Positions 1-5,551 of a stretch of 5,551 bases of DNA are shown here, piece by piece. A model generated the notes under the pieces. The model saw only the letters and a program-made list of their open reading frames with translations, was not told the DNA's origin and searched no databases. The DNA comes from Azoarcus sp. (GTDB taxonomy: Bacteria; Pseudomonadota; Gammaproteobacteria; Burkholderiales; Rhodocyclaceae): the NCBI GenBank assembly GCA_031259795.1, contig JAIRLA010000248.1, positions 1 to 5,551 of the forward strand. Direction: 5' to 3'. The stretch's first letter is position 1. Every line of letters begins with the position of its first letter. The position numbers and the translations under genes were made by a program.

Positions 1-220
1 GGGCGATTCCTTCAGGATCGGCAAGGCGTTTTGCCGCGAGAGCATCGGTATCCGGGAGGAAATCGAGGACGGCCGTTACAGCCTGTGGTGGTATAGCAGC
101 CGCATCGGTCGGATCGACATGAAAAACCATTCCATCAGGATCGGAAAGGAGGAAAATATGGGTTGAGCCTTTGGGGATGATATGGCCGTACATGCGGGAA
201 CGATGTCCTCGGTCTGTACA
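1..220 (+). mobile_element. right-hand end of an IS481-like insertion sequence
   Basis: The window opens inside a transposase gene whose C-terminus resembles IS481/IS3-type integrases. The 54 bases after its stop codon end in GGTCTGTACA at 211-220. Read from the other strand this starts TGTACAGACC, which fits the TGT...ACA ends usual for IS481-type elements. I therefore place the right terminus at about position 220. The left end lies outside the window, so I cannot say whether the element is complete or confirm the terminal repeat by matching both ends. An interspersed repeat begins at the very next base. The family assignment comes from the protein tail and the end motif by eye, not from a database match. 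Confidence 0.5.
2..166 (+). CDS. IS481/IS3-like transposase, C-terminal fragment (cut by window edge)
   Basis: This open frame enters from the left edge in frame 2 and ends at TGA 164-166, giving 54 residues. The visible protein carries the pattern typical of the region after the DDE integrase core in IS481-like transposases: an IGKAF-like stretch, then a segment resembling the family's 'alRp...DGxY' region, then SSRIGRID near the end (family form: hQ+IA+IDL). The catalytic core would lie upstream and cannot be seen. The reading frame is clean to its stop, so there is no sign of decay in this part. Such enzymes cut and join the element's own ends and have no role in the RNA repair genes downstream. 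The strand is well supported; the exact family is less sure. Confidence 0.65.
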   Translation, partial: GDSFRIGKAFCRESIGIREEIEDGRYSLWWYSSRIGRIDMKNHSIRIGKEENMG

Positions 221-253
221 GTCATTGCGAAGAGCGAAACGACGTGGCAATCC
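221..253 (+). repeat. short interspersed repeat (GTCATTGCG...GCAATCC type)
   Basis: The segment begins GTCATTGCGAAGAGCG and ends GTGGCAATCC. ATTGC near the start and GCAAT near the end form a short inverted pair. This is very close to a repeat scattered through many proteobacterial genomes, usually intergenic and often met as inverted pairs. A possible degenerate partner arm, ACTGATTGCTTTGC, lies at 283-296. The repeat starts immediately after the presumed IS terminus. Its function is not known to me; family members can fold into hairpins in RNA. Confidence 0.6.
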
Positions 254-518
254 CCAGAGTGTTCTATCCGACACGCAGCGCCACTGATTGCTTTGCGGTG
301 GAAAGTAAACAGGCGTTCCGCTCCTTCTTCCCCCTTTTCGACGCGAAGTTGTCGCCCCTTGAAGCTGATCCAGCGGCGTTGCGCTTCGCGCGGAATGGCG
401 TTTGTTGACAACGGGATATGATGGACAGACAAGGCCAGATAAAGGGAAGACGCCGGGAAAAACAAGCGTTACCATAGCGGCTGTGTCGTTGCTTTCATTC
501 CATGCCAGTTTTCCCATC
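254..518. other. intergenic region upstream of hen1
   Basis: I see no convincing gene here. A 79-codon frame on the plus strand (182-421) and a 129-codon frame on the minus strand (76-465) cross the IS end or the repeat and show no recognisable protein features. A perfect TTGACA occurs at 405-410, but 17 bases further on there is no acceptable -10. A good-looking TATGAT at 417-422 is only six bases from it and has no -35 of its own. The hen1 promoter may therefore lie here but is not resolved. The hen1 frame stays open upstream to a TTG at 402; that extension does not look like the family's N-terminus. Confidence 0.5.
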
Positions 519-1955
519 ATGTTCCTCTCCATCACCTATTCCGGCGAAAATACCCAGGACATTGGTTTTTTGTTCCGCAAGAACCCGGCAAGGTTGCAGG
601 TTTTCCATTTGAGTTACGGGAAGGCCCATATCTTTTATCCGGAAGTTTCGGCGCGGCGGACGACCTTGGCGCTCCTGCTGGAAATCGATCCGGTCGACCT
701 TGCCCGCGGAAAGGCGGGCGCGCAGGGCGGGTTGTTCGATTATGTCAATGACCGGCCTTATGTGTCTTCGTCGTTCACGAGCGTGGCCATTTCCAGACTA
801 TTCGGCTCCGCCATGGGCGGGCGAAGCGATACGCATCAGGCGCTGGCCGACGCCCGCCTGGATTTGTCCGCCCGTATTGCCATGCTTCCCTGCCGGGGTG
901 ACACGGATATGCTCGGCCGGGTGTTCGGGCCGCTGGGTTATGCTGTTGACTTTGAAACTTTCGGCGCCGACGAGACCTTTCCAGATTGGGGCAAAAACCG
1001 TTATGTGAATCTTTCCCTGACCGGCAGGGTGCGTCTCCAGGATTTGTTGCATCATCTTTATGTCCTCATTCCCGTTTTCGACCGGCAAAAACATTATTGG
1101 ATCGGCAAGGAAGAAGTCGAAAAACTGTTGCGGCATGGAAAGGAGTGGCTGCACGCGCATCCCGAAAAAGAATTCATCACGCGGCGCTATTTGAGCAAGA
1201 GCCGCGCGCTGGCCAATCTGGCCCTGCAACGGTTGCGGGCGGACGATGAGGTGTACGAACCGGGCGAGGCGCTTTCCGAAGAGGACGAGGACAAGAAACC
1301 GGGCTTGCAGCAGCAACGCCTGGGGAGCGTGCTGGCCGCCATCAGGGCTTGCCAGGCCGCCAGTGTCATTGATTTCGGTTGTGGCGAGGGGCGGCTCCTT
1401 TCCCTTTTGATGAAGGAAAAGCAATTGCGGAAAATCGCGGCGGTGGATGTGGCGTTTTCCGTGCTGGAACGCGCCAGGGAAAGAATCCATTACGATCGCC
1501 TCACGGAAACGCAAAGGCGGGGAATCGACATTTTCCAGGGTTCGCTCACTTATCGGGACAAACGTTTCGAGGGGTTCGATGTCGCCTGTGTGGTCGAGGT
1601 GATCGAACATCTGGATCTGCCGCGTCTTGCCGCTTTCGAGCGCGTCCTTTTCGCGCATGCCCGTCCCGGACATGTGATCCTGACCACGCCCAATCGTGAA
1701 TACAATGAAAAGTACGCACTGGAGGGATTACGCCATGGCGATCACCGTTTTGAATGGACGCGCCGGGAATTCCGCGACTGGGCGGAGCGCATGACCCGGC
1801 AATATCCTTACAGCGTGCGCTTTTCCGAAATCGGCGATCCGGACGAGAAACTGGGCGCGCCGACGCAGATGGCGCAGTTTTCCCGTTTGCCCGATATGCC
1901 TCCCGTGTCTTTCGCGGAAGCCGGGACCGCCGCCGGAGAAAGCGGCGCGCCATGA
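519..1955 (+). CDS. hen1: Hen1, 3'-terminal RNA ribose 2'-O-methyltransferase and Pnkp ligase activator
   Basis: The 478-residue protein is similar in length to the Clostridium thermocellum enzyme. Residues 1 to about 245 match the bacterial Hen1 N-terminal domain that binds Pnkp and activates its ligase, including LSYGKAHIFYPE near the start. An acidic linker (about 250-261, SEEDED) leads to a SAM-dependent methyltransferase. There, DFGCGEG (285-291) is the SAM-binding motif, E360, E363 and H364 in EVIEH are metal ligands, and the DHRFEWTR block supplies the fourth, most likely H409. TTPNREYN (389-396) is also typical. The enzyme adds a methyl group to the 2'-OH of the 3' end of cut RNA before sealing. 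I chose ATG 519 because family members begin with a short M-x-L-S/T-I-T; no clear Shine-Dalgarno precedes it. The stop overlaps the pnkp start as ATGA, implying translational coupling. Third codon positions look richer in A/T than in pnkp. Confidence 0.93.
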   Translation: MFLSITYSGENTQDIGFLFRKNPARLQVFHLSYGKAHIFYPEVSARRTTLALLLEIDPVDLARGKAGAQGGLFDYVNDRPYVSSSFTSVAISRLFGSAMGGRSDTHQALADARLDLSARIAMLPCRGDTDMLGRVFGPLGYAVDFETFGADETFPDWGKNRYVNLSLTGRVRLQDLLHHLYVLIPVFDRQKHYWIGKEEVEKLLRHGKEWLHAHPEKEFITRRYLSKSRALANLALQRLRADDEVYEPGEALSEEDEDKKPGLQQQRLGSVLAAIRACQAASVIDFGCGEGRLLSLLMKEKQLRKIAAVDVAFSVLERARERIHYDRLTETQRRGIDIFQGSLTYRDKRFEGFDVACVVEVIEHLDLPRLAAFERVLFAHARPGHVILTTPNREYNEKYALEGLRHGDHRFEWTRREFRDWAERMTRQYPYSVRFSEIGDPDEKLGAPTQMAQFSRLPDMPPVSFAEAGTAAGESGAP

Positions 1956-4582
1956 CAGTGAATACAATGGAAACCATGATGGAAAACGTGCGGCCCGCGA
2001 AAATCATCGAAATCCCGGAATTCGCCGTCGTCATGCTGATGGGCGCGTCCGGCAGCGGCAAATCGAGCTTTGCGAAAAAGCATTTCCGGCCCACGGAGAT
2101 TCTTTCCTCGGATTATTTCCGGGGCCTCGTCTCGGACGATGAAAACAATCAACTCGTCTCCGCCGCCGCGTTCGATGCGCTTTATTACATTGCCAACAAG
2201 CGGCTGGATATTGGCCGCCTGACGGTCATCGACGCCACCAATGTGCAGCAGGAAGCGCGCGCGGGCATTCTGCGCCTCGCCCGCGAGCAGAATTGCCATG
2301 CTATCGCCATCGTGCTCGACACGCCGCCGGCCCTGTGTCTCGAACGCAACGCCGGACGCCCCGACCGGGATTTCGGCGAGCATGTCGTCCGGCGCCAATC
2401 CGAGCAATTGCGCCGTTCGCTGCGCCATCTCGAAAAGGAAGGGTTTCGCTATGTGTTCGTCCTGCGCGGCGCGGAAGAGACCGATAGCGCCCGTATCGTC
2501 CGCAAGCCCCTGTGGAACAATAAACGCGAAGAACGCGGCCCGTTCGACATCATCGGCGACGTGCACGGTTGTTTCGATGAACTCGCCCTCCTCATCGCCA
2601 AGCTGGGCTATCGCATCGACCCGCAAAGCATGGCCGCCGCGCATCCGGAAGGCCGGAAACTCATTTTCCTCGGCGATTTGTGCGATCGCGGGCCGGAAAA
2701 TATCAAAGTGCTGCAACTGGTCATGCGCACGGTCGCGGCGGGCGGCGCGCATTGCGTGATCGGCAACCATGATTTCAAGCTGCTGAAGTTCCTGAAAGGC
2801 CGGCAGGTCACGCGCACGCATGGACTGGATGGCACGATCGCGGAACTGGAAGACGCCACGGCGGAATTCCGCGCGGAGGTCGGGAAATTCCTGGAATCGC
2901 TCATCAGCCACTACGTGTTCGATGATGGCAAGCTGGTGGTGGCGCACGCCGGGATCAAGGAGAAATTCCAGGGACGCGGTTCGGGCCGGGTAAAGGAATT
3001 CTGCATGTATGGCGAGACCACCGGCGAAACCGACGAATACGGTCTGCCCGTTCGCCTGGACTGGGCCGGCGAGTATCGCGGCGCGGCGCTCGTCGTGTTC
3101 GGACATACGCCCAATCCCGAAGCGTTGCGCATCAATCGCACGATCTGCATTGATACTGGCTGCGTGTTCGGCGGCAAGCTCACGGCCTTGCGCTACCCCG
3201 AAAAGGAACTCGTGGACGTCCCTGCGGCGCGCGAATACTACCGCCCCATGAAGCCCTTGTCGCCCGGGACGCCCGAAAACGACGACCTGCTCCGCATCGA
3301 CGATGTCCTGCGGCAAAATTATCTGTCGACGCGCCTGAAGGCCAACATCAAGGTGCGGGAAGAAAACGCGATGGCCGCGCTGGAAGTGATGAGCCGTTTC
3401 GCGCTCGATCCGCACTGGCTGATCTACCTGCCGCCAACGATGTCGCCTTCGGAAACCAGCGCCCTGGAACACTATCTGGAGCACCCGCGGGAGGCTTTCG
3501 CTTACTACAAGACGCGCGGCGTCGGCAAAGTCGTCTGCGAGCAAAAGCACATGGGGTCACGCGCGGTCATCCTGCTGTGCCGGGACGTAACAGTCGCCCG
3601 CGAACGCTTCAAGGTACAGGAAGAAAAGCGCGGCGTGATCCATACCCGGACGGGACGCGCCTTTTTCGACGACGAGGCGGTGGAAGCCCATCTCCTCGAT
3701 CGCCTGGACGCGCTATTGACCGCCTCCGGATTCTGGAACGATTTTTCGACGGACTGGGTTTGCCTGGACGCGGAAATCATGCCTTGGTCGGCCAAGGCGC
3801 GACAACTGCTGGAGACGCAATACGCCCCGGTGGGCCGCGCGGGGCGCGCGGCGCTGGCCGAAGCAACGAACGCCATCGAGGCGGCGCTGGCCGCGTCGGC
3901 GCAAAGCCCCGCCGCCGCAAAAACGCCCGCGCCCCCCGGACAATCGGGCCAGGATGCCGATCTCGCCACGCTCCTTGCCGCTTTCAGGGCGCGCCAGGAG
4001 ACGCTTTCGCTCTATACCGACGCTTACCGGCGCTATTGCTGGGAAGTGCGCTCGCCGGACGATTACCGGATCGCGCCCTTTCACGTCCTGGCGAGCGAAG
4101 GCAAAGTCTGGCACGGTGAAAATCATATGACGCACATGGAGACGATCGCGCGCTACATGACCGGCGCCGATCCCGTTTTCATGGCTACTCCCTGCCGGAT
4201 CGTGGAGACGCTGGACGAAGACTCGATTGCGGCGGGCGTCGCCTGGTGGGAAGAACTCACCGCCAACGGGAATGAAGGCATGGTCGTCAAACCTTTCGAT
4301 TTCATTGCCACGAAAGGAGGCGAGCTGCTGCAACCGGCAATCAAGTGCCGGGGACGCGAATATCTGCGCATCATCTACGGCCCCGAATACACTCTGGAAA
4401 ACAATCTGGAACGCCTCAGGAAGCGGGGCCTGGCGCACAAACGCCGCCTCGCCCTGAACGAATTCGCGCTGGGCATGGAAGCCCTCGACCGTTTCGTCCG
4501 CAAGGAACCGCTCCATCGCGTGCACGAATGCGTCTTCGCCATCCTGGCCATGGAAAGCGAGCCGGTCGATCCGCGGCTGTGA
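1952..4582 (+). CDS. pnkp: Pnkp, polynucleotide kinase-phosphatase-ligase (RNA end healing and sealing)
   Basis: The 876-residue protein has three domains, as in the 870-residue C. thermocellum Pnkp. The 5'-OH kinase comes first: P-loop GASGSGKS (31-38, K37, S38), D54 in SSD, and an arginine-rich lid (R136, R139, R147, R148). Next is a binuclear metallophosphatase for 2',3'-cyclic phosphate ends: D203 and H205 in GDVHG, D242 and R246 in GDLCDRG, N272 and H273 in GNHD, H332, H385 in FGHTP, and D401. Last is an adenylyltransferase/ligase: K532 in the KHMGSR motif is the likely AMP-bound lysine, with D606/E608 (LDAEIM), E775 and K780 (EGMVVK), and K798 (AIKCRGREYLR). An Ala/Pro-rich stretch at about 636-665 sits in the ligase's helical insert. 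No checked catalytic residue is missing. The start ATG overlaps the hen1 stop by four bases, with a weak GGAG at 1935-1938, so the two are almost surely co-translated. Sealing is expected to need the Hen1 N-terminal domain. Confidence 0.95.
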   Translation: MTVNTMETMMENVRPAKIIEIPEFAVVMLMGASGSGKSSFAKKHFRPTEILSSDYFRGLVSDDENNQLVSAAAFDALYYIANKRLDIGRLTVIDATNVQQEARAGILRLAREQNCHAIAIVLDTPPALCLERNAGRPDRDFGEHVVRRQSEQLRRSLRHLEKEGFRYVFVLRGAEETDSARIVRKPLWNNKREERGPFDIIGDVHGCFDELALLIAKLGYRIDPQSMAAAHPEGRKLIFLGDLCDRGPENIKVLQLVMRTVAAGGAHCVIGNHDFKLLKFLKGRQVTRTHGLDGTIAELEDATAEFRAEVGKFLESLISHYVFDDGKLVVAHAGIKEKFQGRGSGRVKEFCMYGETTGETDEYGLPVRLDWAGEYRGAALVVFGHTPNPEALRINRTICIDTGCVFGGKLTALRYPEKELVDVPAAREYYRPMKPLSPGTPENDDLLRIDDVLRQNYLSTRLKANIKVREENAMAALEVMSRFALDPHWLIYLPPTMSPSETSALEHYLEHPREAFAYYKTRGVGKVVCEQKHMGSRAVILLCRDVTVARERFKVQEEKRGVIHTRTGRAFFDDEAVEAHLLDRLDALLTASGFWNDFSTDWVCLDAEIMPWSAKARQLLETQYAPVGRAGRAALAEATNAIEAALAASAQSPAAAKTPAPPGQSGQDADLATLLAAFRARQETLSLYTDAYRRYCWEVRSPDDYRIAPFHVLASEGKVWHGENHMTHMETIARYMTGADPVFMATPCRIVETLDEDSIAAGVAWWEELTANGNEGMVVKPFDFIATKGGELLQPAIKCRGREYLRIIYGPEYTLENNLERLRKRGLAHKRRLALNEFALGMEALDRFVRKEPLHRVHECVFAILAMESEPVDPRL

Positions 4583-4593
4583 GCCGGTCTTCC

Positions 4594-4625
4594 GGACTGC
4601 TTCGCCAGCGCTCGCCGGCCATGAC
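4594..4625 (-). repeat. degenerate second copy of the interspersed repeat, inverted
   Basis: Read on the minus strand this begins GTCATGGCCGGCGAGCG and ends GCAGTCC. It shares with the copy at 221-253 the pattern GTCATxGC, GAGCG, a CGA element and GCAxTCC, with one or two small gaps. It starts 11 bases after the pnkp stop and points the opposite way to the first copy, so the two bracket hen1-pnkp. The match is loose and was made by eye. Confidence 0.35.
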
Positions 4626-4644
4626 GAAGTTCTCGCGCTACGCG

Positions 4645-4683
4645 GGGCGCCGATCCCGGCAATCGGCGGCCCGGATTTTCTTT
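4645..4683 (+). terminator. probable intrinsic terminator of hen1-pnkp
   Basis: GGGCGCCGAT (4645-4654) pairs with ATCGGC and GCCC (4662-4667, 4669-4672), with G4668 bulged. This gives a ten-pair stem with a seven-base loop. Two G, one A and the T-rich stretch TTTTCTTT (4676-4683) follow. The T-tract is interrupted and slightly offset, so strength is uncertain. It lies 62 bases behind pnkp and just ahead of the tRNA promoter, where a transcription stop would be expected. Confidence 0.5.
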
Positions 4684-4692
4684 CAAAAGCGC

Positions 4693-4721
4693 TTGCTATC
4701 CGGCGGCAGTCTATGTACACT
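4693..4721 (+). promoter_or_regulatory. sigma-70 promoter of the tRNA-fMet gene
   Basis: TTGCTA at 4693-4698 and TACACT at 4716-4721 are separated by exactly 17 bases, and each matches four of six consensus positions. Transcription would start near 4728, about ten bases before the mature tRNA. The bases just after the -10 are C-rich (CCCGTC), as in promoters of stable RNA genes under stringent control; that regulation is inferred. Confidence 0.6.
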
Positions 4722-4737
4722 CCCGTCTTTCTTCGGA

Positions 4738-4814
<77 letters not shown>

Positions 4815-4840
4815 ACGCCATCTCCGAAGCAGTTCGACAA

Positions 4841-4882
4841 AGCCCGGAAAACCCGATGCAATCAAGGTTTCCGGGTTTTTTT
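4841..4882 (+). terminator. intrinsic terminator of the tRNA-fMet gene
   Basis: CCCGGAAA (4843-4850) pairs with TTTCCGGG (4868-4875). The stem can be extended inward by CC/GG with one bulged A. Seven T residues follow directly at 4876-4882. This is a standard Rho-independent terminator 28 bases behind the tRNA 3' end. It also argues against starting the downstream reading frame at ATG 4856, which falls inside the hairpin loop. Confidence 0.85.
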
Positions 4883-4970
4883 CGTCCCATGCGCTCCGGC
4901 GAAACGGTTGAGTCCAGTGTTTTGGGCGGGCGCGTTCGCCGACCCGCGGGAAAAACACCGCGCCACGCTG

Positions 4971-5000
4971 TTGGCCCCGGCGAATCCGGACCAGTAAAAA
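4971..5000 (+). promoter_or_regulatory. candidate promoter for lapA-lapB
   Basis: TTGGCC (4971-4976) and TAAAAA (4995-5000) lie 18 bases apart, and each matches four of six sigma-70 consensus positions. Transcription would begin near 5007, giving a leader of about 107 bases before lapA. The region 4883-5113 holds no gene I can support, and this is the best promoter I found in it. The match is weak enough to be chance. Confidence 0.3.
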
Positions 5001-5013
5001 CCGACGCTCTCCG

Positions 5014-5059
5014 GCGGGTCTGCTTGCCCGCACGGTCGCACAATGCGGGCTTGCGACCG
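5014..5059 (+). other. competing hairpins in the lapA leader
   Basis: Three pairings share the same bases. GCGGG (5014-5018) can pair with CCCGC (5027-5031). GCCCGCA (5026-5032) can pair with TGCGGGC (5044-5050). CGGTCGCA (5033-5040) can pair with TGCGACCG (5052-5059), a perfect eight-pair stem. The last two interleave like a pseudoknot, but the loops look too short for both to form, so they are more likely alternatives. Nine T residues follow at 5078-5086. This could be an attenuator-like leader; no known riboswitch class is recognised. Confidence 0.35.
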
Positions 5060-5113
5060 GGAAACGGCCTTGGCGGCTTTTTTTTTGCCATGTACTCGGA
5101 GATAATGCCGTGC

Positions 5114-5404
5114 ATGCGCATATTCACTTGGTTCGTCCGTATCGTTTTATTCCTTTTGCTGCTCGGTTTCGCGGTCAAGAACGACCACGTCGCCGATCTG
5201 AACTTTTTCTTCGGCAGGCAATGGCATCTACCGTTGGTGTTCATCATCCTGATCGCATTTGGCGTCGGCGCCCTGCTCGGGGTGACCGCCACGATCACTT
5301 CGCTGTTGCGGCAGCGGCGCGAAATATCCCGCCTGCGCAGACAGCTTGAACGCGCCGGGAAAGCGTTGCCGGAAGAACCCGCGCGAATGTCCGAGCCGCT
5401 CTGA
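5114..5404 (+). CDS. lapA: LapA-like inner-membrane protein (DUF1049), lipopolysaccharide assembly
   Basis: This 96-residue protein has the usual LapA plan: a first membrane helix at about 5-21, a short loop containing FAVKND and FFFG, a second helix at about 39-62 with GVGALLG, then a basic, coiled-coil-like cytoplasmic tail (about 66-83, RQRREISRLRRQLE). LapA works with LapB, the adaptor that directs FtsH to degrade LpxC and so sets the rate of lipopolysaccharide synthesis. I chose ATG 5114 because family members start with M-R/K and go straight into the first helix. ATG 5105 and ATG 5090 are in frame and possible. GGAG at 5098-5101 is 12 bases from 5114 and only three from 5105, so the start is not settled. 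lapB begins four bases after the stop. Confidence 0.85.
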   Translation: MRIFTWFVRIVLFLLLLGFAVKNDHVADLNFFFGRQWHLPLVFIILIAFGVGALLGVTATITSLLRQRREISRLRRQLERAGKALPEEPARMSEPL

Positions 5405-5408
5405 GCCG

Positions 5409-5551
5409 ATGGAAATCGAATTCTGGTGGCTGCTGGCCCTGCCGCTTTTCTTCGCCCTTGGCTGGTTGGCGGCGCGCATCGACATTCGCCAGGTCGTGCA
5501 CGAATCGCGCGCCCTGCCGCGCTCCTACCTGAGCGGACTCAACTTCCTGCT
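5409..5551 (+). CDS. lapB: LapB (YciM), N-terminal part, cut by window edge
   Basis: The 47 visible residues start with a single membrane anchor (FWWLLALPLFFALGWLAA, about 5-22). They then reach PRSYLSGLNFLL, which corresponds to SRDYVAGVNFLL in E. coli LapB, the point where the tetratricopeptide repeats begin. The repeats and the C-terminal rubredoxin-like metal-binding domain would lie beyond the window. LapB is anchored in the inner membrane with its repeats in the cytoplasm, where it presents LpxC to FtsH. The start lies four bases after the lapA stop, with no strong ribosome-binding site, which suggests a lapA-lapB operon with coupled translation. Confidence 0.9.
   Translation, partial: MEIEFWWLLALPLFFALGWLAARIDIRQVVHESRALPRSYLSGLNFL

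Noticed and set aside
76..465. Minus-strand frame of 129 codons near the left edge
   Set aside because: It overlaps the transposase tail and the interspersed repeat on the opposite strand, and nothing in it resembles a known family.
167..518. A small toxin or other partner gene upstream of hen1
   Set aside because: The only open frames are short, lack ribosome-binding sites, and cross the IS end or repeat. No ribonuclease motif was seen.
1808..3550. Long 580-codon open frame on the minus strand opposite pnkp
   Set aside because: It lies antisense to a gene whose domains and catalytic residues are clear. GC-rich codon use produces long antisense frames, and the product shows no recognisable motif.
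4856..5113. N-terminal extension of lapA to ATG 4856
   Set aside because: The start falls in the loop of the tRNA terminator, the added 86 residues are low-complexity and basic, and LapA proteins begin directly with the first membrane helix.

Overview
This is a GC-rich bacterial window, most likely from a betaproteobacterium. The pointers are a lapA-lapB gene pair with a beta/gamma-type LapA, an initiator tRNA with proteobacterial identity elements, and an IS481-type transposase tail. The exact genus cannot be read from the sequence.

Layout from left to right. Positions 1-220 are the right-hand end of an insertion sequence: the last 54 codons of an integrase-type transposase, then a likely terminal repeat ending in ACA. 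A short interspersed repeat of the GTCATTGCG...GCAATCC type starts directly at the junction (221-253). About 265 bases without a convincing gene follow. Next come two overlapping genes, hen1 (519-1955) and pnkp (1952-4582), joined by ATGA. They make up a complete bacterial RNA repair cassette of the type in which Pnkp carries its own ligase domain. A second, degenerate repeat in the opposite orientation and a probable intrinsic terminator lie behind pnkp. A well-formed promoter then drives an initiator tRNA-fMet gene (4738-4814), which ends in a strong intrinsic terminator. A structured leader of about 230 bases precedes lapA (5114-5404), and lapB begins at 5409 and runs off the right edge.

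How the genes work together. Pnkp heals the 2',3'-cyclic phosphate and 5'-OH ends left when a ribotoxin cuts RNA, then seals them. Hen1 activates the ligase through its N-terminal domain and 2'-O-methylates the 3' end before sealing, so that the repaired site resists a second cut. All catalytic residues that I could check against the Clostridium thermocellum proteins are present in both genes, so the cassette looks functional. LapA and LapB are unrelated housekeeping membrane proteins that control lipopolysaccharide synthesis. The IS end, the flanking repeats and the tRNA suggest that the repair cassette is an accessory insertion next to a core locus. No ribotoxin gene is visible in the window.
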